Source of the DNA: Schoenoplectus triqueter
Taxonomy: Eukaryota > Streptophyta > Magnoliopsida > Poales > Cyperaceae
NCBI GenBank assembly: GCA_964058805.1
Contig: CAXKVV010000717.1
Span: 1 to 31,857 of the forward strand
DNA: 31,857 bases
Reading direction: 5' to 3'
In this document: positions 9,103-18,166 of the stretch, piece by piece
Numbering within the stretch: position 1 is the stretch's first letter
How the letters are laid out: the number at the start of each line of letters is the position of its first letter
Position numbers and translations under genes: made by a program
Notes under the pieces: model-generated
What the model was told of the DNA's origin: nothing
The model's input: the letters and a program-made list of their open reading frames with translations, nothing else
The model's database searches: none

Positions 9103-10872
9103 ATGGCGACTTCTTCGTATAGATCATATAAAATCCCAAAAATGCCCAGAACCGCTGTTCGGTGTGCCACCACCTCCTCCCAGTCAGTCAAACTCTGCCC
9201 CAGCCCTGCTGTACCCTTTTACAAGAAAAGCCTGAATGCCAAACAAAAACCCTTAACCATTGTCGCTCCAAAGCCAGAATCTGAATCCAAATCCAAACGT
9301 GTTACACATCTCAATTGGAACCCTCTACAGCATATAGCCGCATGTGCGCTTGACAAGTTTGAAGATGTTGTAATAACAAACTTCCTTGAAAAGCAACACC
9401 CCTTACCAAAAACCACTGACCCGTCAGTGCAAATATCGGGCAATTATGCACCTGTCAGGGAGACGCCACCTAACCATAACCTCCCTGTTTCAGGTCGGAT
9501 TCCTTCAACAATGAACGGAGTTTATGTGCGAAATGGGGCAAACCCGTACTATGATCCAGCTGCCGGGCATCACTTGTTTGATGGGGATGGTATGATCCAT
9601 GCCATCCATTTCAAAGATGGCAAGGCTTCATATGCCTGTAGATTCACTGAGACAGAAAGATTGGTACAGGAGAGGTCGATCGGCCGACCCATCTTCCCTA
9701 AGGCGATCGGTGAATTACACGGTCACTCTGGGGTTGCAAGGCTATTGTTATTCTTTGCACGTGCAGCATTAGGTGTCATTGATGCGACCTGCGGAATTGG
9801 TGTTGCAAATGCGGGTTTAATTTACTTTAACGGGCGGTTACTTGCCATGTCAGAGGATGATCTTCCATACCACGTGAGCCTTACACAAAATGGGGACTTG
9901 AAAACGGTCGGACGGCATGACTTCTCAGGCCAGCTCAAGTCCACCATGATTGCACACCCGAAACTTGACCCGGTTACAAAGGAGATGTTCGCGCTTAGCT
10001 ATGATGTGATAAAGAAACCTTATTTGAAATATTTCTATTTCTCACCCAACGGAGAGAAGTCATCCGATGTTGAGATCCCTATTGACGGGCCCACTATGAT
10101 GCATGATTTTGCAATCACTGAAAATTATGTTATCATCCCTGATCAACAGGTTGTGTTCAAGATGCATGAGCTTTTGCGAGGTGGTTCTCCTGTTGTGTAT
10201 GACAAGAAGAAAACAGCCCGATTTGGTGTTCTGCCGAAGTATACAAAAAATGCTCATGAAATGAAGTGGGTGGAGGTAGAAAACTGCTTTTGCTTTCATT
10301 TGTGGAATGCATGGGAGGATATCTCCACAGGTGAAATAGTGGTTATTGGATCATGCATGACACCACCCGATTCTATTTTTAACGAGTCAGATGAATGCCT
10401 AAAAAGTGTCTTATCAGAAATCCGGCTCAACCTGTCGACTGGTAAATCAACCCGTAAGCCAATTCTGGCCCCATCAGAACAAGTTAATCTCGAAGCTGGA
10501 ATGGTAAACAAAAACTTATTGGGTCAACAAACCCGGTTTGCATATCTCGCCATTGCTGAGCCATGGCCTAAGGTATCTGGTTTTGCAAAAGTGGACCTGT
10601 TCACCGGCAAAGTCGAGAAGTTAATATATGGAGATAACCGGTATGGCGGTGAGCCATATTTTGTAGCGAAGGATGCGTGCCATGTCAGGAACGATGAGGA
10701 TGACGGACATGTTTTGTGCTTTGTACATGATGAAACGACATGTCAGTCGGAATTGCTTATTGTTAACGCTGCTAACATGAGACAGGAGGCGTCGATTAAG
10801 TTGCCGTCGCGGGTACCATATGGATTCCATGGCACATTTATTGGATCCGAGGAGTTAGAGAGACAATCTTAG
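9103..10872 (+). CDS. NCED: 9-cis-epoxycarotenoid dioxygenase, chloroplastic (intronless)
   Basis: The enzyme cleaves 9-cis-violaxanthin or 9'-cis-neoxanthin at the 11,12 bond to give xanthoxin, the committed step of abscisic acid synthesis in plastids. The 589-aa protein has a Ser/Lys-rich N-terminus without conserved motifs (about 1-65), consistent with a transit peptide. An amphipathic segment with NWNPLQ (about 71-95) follows, then a seven-bladed propeller domain to the end. Iron-ligand histidines are 285 (AHPK), 334 (MHDF), 399 (FHLW) and 576 (GFHG). Second-shell glutamates are 251, 464 and 517. All match family spacing. [12 protein letters not shown] and [11 protein letters not shown] favour NCED over CCD4 or CCD1. 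I chose the ATG at 9103 (context ACAATGGCG); the open frame extends upstream only through a TTG at 9079. The lack of introns is typical of NCEDs. Oddities are ATCGIG (228-233) before GVANAG and a Cys (547) where the family usually has Trp. The paralogue number cannot be assigned. Confidence 0.96.
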   Translation: MATSSYRSYKIPKMPRTAVRCATTSSQSVKLCPSPAVPFYKKSLNAKQKPLTIVAPKPESESKSKRVTHLNWNPLQHIAACALDKFEDVVITNFLEKQHPLPKTTDPSVQISGNYAPVRETPPNHNLPVSGRIPSTMNGVYVRNGANPYYDPAAGHHLFDGDGMIHAIHFKDGKASYACRFTETERLVQERSIGRPIFPKAIGELHGHSGVARLLLFFARAALGVIDATCGIGVANAGLIYFNGRLLAMSEDDLPYHVSLTQNGDLKTVGRHDFSGQLKSTMIAHPKLDPVTKEMFALSYDVIKKPYLKYFYFSPNGEKSSDVEIPIDGPTMMHDFAITENYVIIPDQQVVFKMHELLRGGSPVVYDKKKTARFGVLPKYTKNAHEMKWVEVENCFCFHLWNAWEDISTGEIVVIGSCMTPPDSIFNESDECLKSVLSEIRLNLSTGKSTRKPILAPSEQVNLEAGMVNKNLLGQQTRFAYLAIAEPWPKVSGFAKVDLFTGKVEKLIYGDNRYGGEPYFVAKDACHVRNDEDDGHVLCFVHDETTCQSELLIVNAANMRQEASIKLPSRVPYGFHGTFIGSEELERQS

Positions 10873-11378
10873 TTATTGTGCTTGTTAATGTGTTAAATTC
10901 CCGGTACATTTTTTTTTCTTGGCTGAATATTTCTTTGTAGATAGACAGCAGCAAGTACATATTTATAGGTACATATATGGTAGCTTATATTGTTCTTTAG
11001 GTTACTTTCTAGGTTTCTAGATCATTATGTTTTATATTTTTGTTAATACTTTTGGATGACGTAAATTGTAAGAGATGAGTTCATTAGTTGGTCATTGTTA
11101 TTCTTTTCTCTGATCACTTTTCCTTTATTCAACTTGTGCAACTAGGATAGAGGCAGATGATATAAACCACCGATCTCTTTAGTTATTTTTATTGCCTCAT
11201 TATTAGTTTAGTCCATAATACAACCCTCGGCACTTTAGCTTTGTTATGAATATTATACTCTCTTATAGTTAATTTATTTGAATTATTTTTCTATATTCTT
11301 AATTATTATTTTTTGAAGGAAAAATACGGGTGAAGCTCTTATCTTTTCAAATTTTATCAATAATAAAAGCTTACAAGC
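10873..11378 (+). other. NCED 3' UTR and flanking DNA
   Basis: The AT-rich sequence after the stop codon includes T-rich and TGTA-containing stretches of the kind found in plant far-upstream polyadenylation elements (for example around 10930-11070). There is no clean AATAAA close to the stop, so the cleavage site cannot be placed. No other gene is visible before the Copia fragment. Confidence 0.4.
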
Positions 11379-11714
11379 GTTCTAAAAAGTTGCTGACTTG
11401 TCAAGAATAACAAGCTGGCACATTTGTTGGCTCGGTCTAAAATTGGAAGGGCTAAACATAGAAGGAGCTGCCAGGAAATAATCTTGCATATCTCTTCTTG
11501 ATAGGGCTGTATAATTGTAATTGATTTATAAATAGATGCTGGATGTATTTACTAATTTTAGATTGATATCCAAAAGTTAAAAGTAGAGCTTAGTACCGTG
11601 TATAGGATATAGAAAAACAAAGAGAAAATCACCATTGTTGTAACTCGTTTTTTGTGAAATAAAACTAAGGGAGGAAGGGAGTTTTGGGAGTCTTGTGTTA
11701 TTTATTTTAAGATA
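11379..11714 (+). mobile_element. Partial 5' LTR of an old Ty1/Copia element
   Basis: This sequence lies directly before a tRNA-Met-type primer-binding site and has an LTR promoter layout. A TATAAATA box at 11527-11534 is followed about 120-185 bp later by an A-rich then G-rich tail. The left boundary is uncertain because no clean TG end is visible; I placed it where LTR-like sequence (about 'TTCTAAAAAGTTGC') begins. The right end lacks a canonical CA, so the LTR is decayed. Its length, about 335 bp, is typical of short-LTR Copia lineages. Confidence 0.55.
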
Positions 11715-11726
11715 TGGTATCAGAGC
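11715..11726 (+). other. Primer-binding site (initiator tRNA-Met type)
   Basis: TGGTATCAGAGC matches the complement of the 3' end of plant initiator methionine tRNA, the usual primer of Copia elements. It sits 83 bp upstream of the gag start at 11798. Confidence 0.85.
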
Positions 11727-11797
11727 TTTTTTGAGATCCGAGTTTTCCCTTTCTCTCTGGAATAAAACTTGCTGCTAAGAGGAGACTCTGCAGCATC

Positions 11798-11968
11798 ATG
11801 GTCGAAACCAACCTTTTGATAGAAAAACTAACCGAGTTGATTACTCTCCAACAAAACCAGTTAGTGGCAATGAACAGACCTCGTGATACACCACAAACCA
11901 CTGTTGTATCACATGAACCCGCCATACATACAAATCTGATCCCCATTAAACTTAATGGAAAGAATTAT
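11798..11968 (+). pseudogene. Copia gag N-terminal fragment, interrupted by an insertion
   Basis: The ATG at 11798 opens a frame of 57 codons of recognisable gag. It begins MVETNLLIEKL and reaches the conserved LNGKNY motif at the start of the Copia gag domain, where a W usually follows within a few residues. At 11969 the frame is broken by TGTCACACCCC, the end of another element. The bases before the break, ATTAT (11964-11968), would be the 5-bp target duplication if the rest of the old Copia element survives to the right of this window. Any frame beyond 11968 is not gag. Confidence 0.8.
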
Positions 11969-12380
11969 TGTCACACCCCAGAAATAATGAATCGGATTAG
12001 GGGTGCTAATCCCGCCACGTACGCACGACGAGACGTGCGTACGAAAGGCTCAGTGAATAAGAATGAAAATAAAGAAAATCCCAGGATAAACAAAACAATA
12101 ATAATAATACAAAACAAAACAGTCCAGAATATACAGATAAATACAACGCCAGACACCGGCGGGGCTAACACCATCGGAATGGGTAGCAAAATCTCTCAAA
12201 TAAAACCCAAAGAAAGAAATCAAAAATCCGATGCCCGATAAGCCCTAATCAACTACCCGTCTCACTGTGCTGATGCGGCGAATCACCTCTGATATCACGC
12301 AGGACTGCTGCACCTAGCACTCTCATCAAAACTCGAGCCCATACCTGTAAACCTGGATCCCACAACCACCGTGGAAACGT

Positions 12381-12401
12381 GAGTAATTTTAAAAATTACT
12401 C
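12381..12401. repeat. Perfect inverted repeat with AT-rich arms
   Basis: GAGTAATTTT and its exact complement flank a single central A. It lies 412 bp inside the TGTCACACCCC element, in the context ACGTGAG...CTCAGTA. The function is unknown. Confidence 0.85.
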
Positions 12402-12677
12402 AGTACGGATTTAGATCCAGCCTTAAGATTTGATCTTCTTTCCTAGACTGGACCCAAAATACCGATACCGAATTTAAATGCAATGAATTATTTTAATATA
12501 TATTAATGTATTATTATTTTTATACATTTCGAACACCTCTACATGAATGACATGAAATGACAATTAACCCTGAAATAGAAAATCTGTGGAAAATAGAAAT
12601 ATAATATAAAATATAAGGTACGAGAAGACAAACACCCGAAATAAATATCCCAATTTGCAAATCACCAGATCTATCCC

Positions 12678-12769
12678 AAGCGGGCGCCACCAGCGTCCCA
12701 ACTTACGAACTTGGGTCTTGCCTAAGCGGGCGCCACCAGCGACCCAACTTACGAACTTAAGACTTCATG
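12678..12769 (+). repeat. Two 46-bp tandem repeats
   Basis: Copies beginning AAGCGGGCGCCACCAGCG start at 12678 and 12724 and share the tail CCCAACTTACGAACTT. They are GC-rich within an otherwise AT-rich element and show no coding potential. Confidence 0.85.
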
Positions 12770-12795
12770 TTTATGCGGCGCCAATGCCGCATAAA
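12770..12795. repeat. Hairpin with 10-bp perfect stem
   Basis: TTTATGCGGC and GCCGCATAAA pair perfectly around a six-base loop (GCCAAT). It follows directly after the 46-bp tandem repeats and is part of the same GC-rich repeat cluster. Confidence 0.85.
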
Positions 12796-12960
12796 TGACA
12801 ATTCGGGCTCCCGAGGCGATAACGCCCTAGGAGAGTGAGCGTGCATAAGCACGTACTCTGGTCTGCTAAATCTGGTAATTCACCTTACAAAATAAAAGCA
12901 AACGGATAAATATGTCTTCAGTTGCCATATCGCCAAAGGGGATAACTACTCGTGAATTAA

Positions 12961-13104
12961 CAAAACGAAATCAAATGGGAGCCTACACTGTACCAACCAA
13001 GGGTCAGAGGACCGCATCCCGTAAAAGTATCAAAACGAAATATAACAAATGGGAGCCTACACTGTACCCACTAAGGCCAGTGGACCGCATCCCGACTTTC
13101 TCTG
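12961..13104 (+). repeat. Imperfect ~73-bp direct repeats (GGGAGCCTACACTGTACC)
   Basis: Two copies contain CAAAACGAAAT, then GGGAGCCTACACTGTACC (at 12978 and 13051), then GACCGCATCCCG. A shorter third relative, CTGTACCAACTACGGGCC, follows just downstream near 13100-13120. A 78-codon open frame across this block reflects the repeat and has no recognisable domain. Confidence 0.75.
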
Positions 13105-15815
13105 TACCAACTACGGGCCAAAGGAGAAAGCCCTTCGGACAATATTAGGATCCTAAATACGCCGGATAAATATAATAATATAGTATCACGAACTAGATTC
13201 CAGTCTCGGATATGGCCGCCCACACTAAACACTGAAGTACACGGTATCCTAAACGCTCAAATTTGGATTAAAAATTTAATCATATAAAGAATAATAATAA
13301 GATATATAATAAAGATCAAAAGAAAACACTCCGACACAGCCGAACCCGCCAAATGACGGAATCGGTGGATAATCCGACAGGCACAGATGCGCAGTACATA
13401 TACAGACCGGTGGGTCCCACGGGCCTATGGGTCACCTTACGTAACCACAACGGTCTGGTTATGCAAGGCAACTTAGACTGGGAATTACCCGGTCCGCCTC
13501 TCAGCACTCCCATGCATTTAATGCATGATTAACTACCTAGCTTAATTAATAATTAGTAATAGTAATAATATTTACCTAATAAATATAATCTACAACTTGA
13601 ATTATTTAATTCTATCTGATCCTATCTCGGGACTTTCCCGAATCCTACTCCTATCCTGTCTACGTGCAATATGACATGATATGACATGCGAATGCGGGTA
13701 TGTCTCGAATATGCTGGTCAATTTACCGGATGCAGATGACAAGTCAATTTTGGTCTCTAATCAAAGTTTGGTCGAAAATACCGCAATTCAGATTTATTTT
13801 AAAAACAGTTTTCATTTCGGTTTGGATTCCTAATTCTAAAGAGAGAAAATCAAATCCCAGGAAACCGTACCTGAGAATAATTTAGTTAGATCAGTAACGT
13901 CAAATTGCTAAGTCTCGGGTGGTGCATCACGATCTTGTCAGATGAGCCGTCTCATCTTGAATGTATTCGTTTGTCGGCTCGTCAAGATATTTTTCGAAAA
14001 CCTATGAAGTCAGAAATAGATTAAATTGACGAGTACCCTATTCACATTGGGTCTAGTTTGGTCAAGGTATACCGGACCCTCAATTGAAATTATCATATTT
14101 AATTTCATATTTTAAAATTACATTTATTTTGATTTAATATAATTTATTTAAAATTTATTTGATTAATTAGCTAACTAATTATTATCACTTATTTAAATTA
14201 AATTTATAATTAGAATAATTAGTTATTTAGGAATAGAGAAATTGATTAATATATAATGTTTGTATATTTAGTATTACTCTTATTAATTTAAAATAGAGAA
14301 ATTAATTACTATATATATATATTATAATATTATTATTCTTAACAATTAAAAATAGGGAAATTGATTAATATATACTTTAAAATCTAAATTATTATTATAT
14401 TTTAAATTATTATTTTATAGCTCCTAATTATTCATAATATATTCTTTAATTATGTCTTATTTTATTTATACTAGTATTATTTTTATAATTTAGAGATTAT
14501 AATTATTTCGATTAACGTAACTAGCTTAATTTACTTAGATTAATTAAGTTGGCTTACTGTTATCACTTAATTAATTTAATTAAAATTAGGATAATTAATT
14601 ATCTAGAATTAGCGAAATTGATTAATATATAATATAATATTATATAATTAATATTAATATTATTAAAAATAGAGAAATTGATTAATATATATATTTTTAT
14701 ATATTCATTAATATTATTTCATTATTAAATAAATGAATTGATCAATAAGTATTTATAGATATATTAATTAATGTTATTCAATCATTAAAATAGAGAAATT
14801 GATTTATATATATTTTATGTTATAAATTATTATCATACCTCACTTATTACTTTAAAATTCCTAATTATTTATATTATACTCTTTAGTTATATTTTATTTT
14901 ATATGTTTATGTTATTTTTAATAATTAGAAAATATACTATATCAACTAGAATTAAAATAAAAATAAAAATTAAATGAAAGTAATTAAATTTAATTAAACT
15001 TAAATTCAAATTAAACGTTTTATTTATTTAAACGTGTTGGTGTTTTAATGTTCGGGATCATACGCTGACTACCAAATCGTTGGTGCCAATGCACCGATAT
15101 CCCGAATCGGGGGCAGTCAGGGAATATAATCATTTCCCGATCTTTAAATTTACGTGATTAGTCCATGAATACCGCCAAACCTTTCGGGGCGGCCTCCAAT
15201 TAATTACGCACTTTTTTTTTTAATAAATCCCCTTTTAATTTTCTTGAAAATTTATAAATATTAGGCCATATTTATTTAGTACAACTTCTCCATTCTATCT
15301 TAATCAATTTGAATCCATTAATCGGTCTAATATAATTTCTAATCATCTTATAAGTTCTTATTATTTAGTTTGGGCCCAGTCTCTAATCTATTTTCCTTAA
15401 CATAAATTCTTGGCCCATTCACAGCCCACATTTATATTCTTACAGCCTAGAATCGACAGAGGCACCAAGAACAAGCAGCAACCCACAACAGGTAACAAAC
15501 TAAAGCATATAAGGCAACATAATAGCACAGCCACAAGGGCAAAGGGGCAACTTAGTAAGCCAGAACAGTGAGCTGGCACAGATTGGGACAAGCCAGTACC
15601 AAACAGAGATAGGATCTTCAAGGCAACAAGGGACCAACAAAAACAGTCAGAGTTACCAGCAAGCCATATAACAAGGCCCTATCAAGATTTACAAAACCAC
15701 ATGAGCAACAAGGCAGCAAAAGGGGCAAGGTTGGCACAAGCCAGACCCACAAGCAAGGACAAGAATAAGTCACTCATGACAGAGAAATCAAGAGTTCGGG
15801 GCAGAGACCTCGCCT

Positions 15816-15839
15816 CACTGGTACCGAGTGGTACCAGTG
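15816..15839. repeat. Hairpin with 10-bp perfect stem and GAGT loop
   Basis: CACTGGTACC and GGTACCAGTG flank the four bases GAGT. It lies in the purine-rich end of the TGTCACACCCC element. Open frames on both strands across this segment are compositional artefacts. Confidence 0.8.
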
Positions 15840-17337
15840 TACCAAGGCGCGTTCTTGAGATATTGGTAATACACAACCACCACAACAAGGAAAGAGGGCA
15901 ACAAACAACACACATGTCAGCAAGGACCTCAAGGTGCAAGTTCGTTCTTATCAGAGATAGATATACCAAATCAACCAAAGGCACAATCGACAAAATTACA
16001 CAACAATAACCGACAACACAGTACAAGGGAACACGGGGCTCATGTTAGTTTGTAATAATCTTGAAGTCAATAATACGATAAATTTGTTATATAAAGCTTT
16101 GTTCATGAATTGGATATTTAAACGATATTTTGTTTCCTTGAGTATTATTGAATTTATGAATCATTCCGAGTTCATGACTGGAATTGTGAAACTTCATAAT
16201 ATAGAATATACTCTTAAAAGTCACTAACCAAGGTAATTAGCAGGAACACTAATTAACCGTTATCAGGTTAGTATGTGGATTAAATGATGGTCAAGTTTTA
16301 CAGACCATAGACAAAGAGTTGTCATTTTAATCACATAAATAGATGTTCAAGGAACATCGTATTTGATAGACCCCGAATGAAACATTAAATGGAATTGTGT
16401 TCGTGTCATTAATGTTTTCGTTCAGTATTAAATTCTAAAGTATGAGGTATTCATCTTTCTTACATAGGATATGTATGTGTGTGATTTCTACCAAACGTTA
16501 TCCGTAAAAGGTGGCTATAAAGGTAGCTCTTCGGTATACATAACTTATGCGGAGGAAGAGATGGTTTGCCAAAAGTACTATTGTCCCTCATATTTCTATA
16601 TGAGTTATAGCATCACTGGGCCCCTTGATAGAGTAAGATTATCTGCTAGCAGTATAATTACAAGAGTAATTATATTTGATATTTTACTCAGGATCAAGAA
16701 AAGATTAAGTTTGCAAGGATGACACATACCTACCTTGAAACTGATCTGATAGCTATGAGATAAAAGAATTAAACACAAGTAAATAGTTTACTGGATCATG
16801 ATATTGTACAGTACATCATCATCTGTGCAATTGGATGGTCATAGTGCATTCTGCCAGATGCCTCCTATGATTATAGAAGTTAAAAGGGTTTTAACTCTAT
16901 TTACCAACATAACACGGATCCTGTCGGGTCACACCGTATAGGAGTTAATCGGAGAATCTTATTGATTAATTATAAATTGTTTATAATTAATAATAAGATG
17001 GTTATAATTAATTATATATGATATAATTATATTTGTCATAGAGATGACAAGAAGCAAAAATCAGATTGAATTTATAACGTGTTGGACACGTCGTATAAAT
17101 TCGCCGAAACAACAACCGAGAAAAATATAATTGTAGATGACAATTATATATATATTTGATTTGGATTTTAAATGTTAATTATGGATTTGAATTATGGGCC
17201 AAAAGCCCATTAATAATTAAAGCCTTAATTAATAATTAAAAGCCCAAAATCAGAAAAGCCCAAAATCCAAAAGCCCAAGGGTATTTCGGTAATTTGGCCA
17301 AAAGCCCAATGGCAAACTTGTAAATTTGGATCTTAGA

Positions 17338-17409
17338 TGACATCATGCATGACATCATATATGACATCATCCATGACATCATATATGACATCATCCATGA
17401 CATCATCCT
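17338..17409 (+). promoter_or_regulatory. Six-copy 12-bp TGACATCAT array in LTR U3
   Basis: TGACATCAT begins at 17338, 17350, 17362, 17374, 17386 and 17398, an exact 12-bp period with two or three variable linker bases. The array ends 83 bp before the TATA box. TGACATCA is one base from the bZIP palindrome TGACGTCA. Tandem activator sites in U3 are known from other plant Copia elements such as Tnt1. Binding by bZIP factors here is an inference. Confidence 0.7.
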
Positions 17410-17491
17410 CAAGGGTATTTTGGTCTTTTCACTTTGAAACCTCCTTACTATTCACGAGGGCATTTTGGTAATTTGTCAATTCCATTTTTTC

Positions 17492-17499
17492 TATAAATA
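17492..17499 (+). promoter_or_regulatory. TATA box of LTR copy 1
   Basis: TATAAATA is followed by AGAGGGGTAGGG. Transcription would start about 30 bp downstream, dividing the LTR into U3 (about 1.48 kb) and R-U5 (about 0.63 kb). Confidence 0.8.
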
Positions 17500-18125
17500 G
17501 AGGGGTAGGGTGAGAGAAAAAGTTCCACCAAATCAGTTATACTTTCTCTCTCCCGGTATACGGTTGTTTCAGAATTCACGGGATCGGTGAATAGTGTTTT
17601 TACGAAAGTTGCGGTATTTCTGCACATTTGTGAAACAGAATTACTGCGAGTCGTGAATAGTACTATTTCGTCTTTTTCTCGGGTGAATAGTGTTTTTGCG
17701 AAAAACCGCGGTTTACGGTATTTCTGGCAAAAGAAATAAACCGCTCTCTGGTCAGTCCTGGTGGATAACCTACAGAGGCATCAGACGTTTGGTGCTCCGA
17801 GACAAGCCGATTTTCATTCCAATTGAAATTTGGAAGCGAGGTATAACATCTTATGTTAATCTATTTAATTGTTAAGTAGATTAATATTTTAGAAATCAAT
17901 CATGGAGTAGATCAATAAAGGTTTAAAGAGGTGTGTATCTCTCGGTAATCATCCGACACATCACTTTAACCCTAAGCTTAAGTTAGAAGTAAAATAATAT
18001 TTTACCGTCTTTTGTAAAGGATTAAATGTCTGTAACTCTCGGTTATTATCCGACATACTTTAATCCCTAACTTAAGTAGAAGTAAAATTTTTTGTTCTAC
18101 GGTCTTTCCGCAGCTTGAGCATTAA

Positions 18126-18150
18126 TGGGATTTGGGCATTCCGAATCCCA
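18126..18150 (+). other. U5 stem-loop next to the primer-binding site, copy 1
   Basis: TGGGATTTGG and CCGAATCCCA form a 10-bp stem with one T-G wobble pair around the loop GCATT. It ends three bases before the LTR end and five before the primer site. Retroviral U5 inverted repeats in this position help initiate reverse transcription; the same role here is an inference. Confidence 0.65.
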
Positions 18151-18154
18151 ACAG

Positions 18155-18166
18155 TGGTATCAGAGC
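18155..18166 (+). other. Primer-binding site, unit 1
   Basis: TGGTATCAGAGC, complementary to the 3' end of plant initiator tRNA-Met, starts two bases after the LTR ends in CA (one intervening G). It fixes the LTR right boundary. Confidence 0.93.

Larger units (their letters stand above)
11969..16042 (+). mobile_element. Non-coding LTR-type element fragment (TGTCACACCCC end)
   Basis: The left edge, TGTCACACCCC, begins exactly where Copia gag is interrupted and has the TG start of an LTR. Similar starts are common among plant Ty3/Gypsy LTRs. About 4.1 kb follows without recognisable gag or pol. The segment holds GC-rich hairpins and short repeats at 12381-13150, a long AT-rich stretch at 13520-15040, and a purine/A-rich, low-complexity segment at 15430-16040. 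It ends where the tandem Copia element inserts. It could be one very long LTR or a LARD-like derivative. I could not find the LTR's right end or a primer-binding site, so orientation and lineage are inferences. Confidence 0.55.
16043..18153 (+). repeat. Copia LTR, copy 1 (2111 bp)
   Basis: The LTR begins TGTTAG and ends CCAACA, with TGTT/AACA short inverted ends. It is followed after one base by the primer-binding site. U3 contains five AAAGCCCA motifs (17202-17308), a six-copy 12-bp array and a TATA box. R/U5 contains repeated GAATAGTGTTTTT and GCGGTATTTCTG motifs and a 97-bp imperfect duplication (about 17910-18118). Reading frames of 61-83 codons inside the LTR recur in each copy but show no recognisable domain. 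Confidence 0.95.

Noticed and set aside
9219..10830. Reverse-strand open frames across the NCED gene
   Set aside because: They are short and antisense to a conserved enzyme, with no recognisable domain, so they are shadows of its codon use.
12912..13148. 78-codon open frame
   Set aside because: It follows the ~73-bp direct repeats of a non-coding element and does not resemble a protein family.
15397..16026. Long hydrophobic open frames (74-114 codons) that could look like membrane proteins
   Set aside because: The sequence is a purine/CA-rich low-complexity tract that reads as Leu/Val/Cys on the reverse strand; both strands are open and no family is recognisable.
17338..17409. Regular short repeats that could suggest a CRISPR-like array
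   Set aside because: The period is 12 bp with two or three linker bases, there are no spacers, and it lies in a plant LTR promoter.
17690..17875. 61-codon frame inside the LTR, repeated in copy 2 at 25389
   Set aside because: It starts with a non-ATG codon, covers R-U5 repeats and a possible splice donor, and shows no domain.
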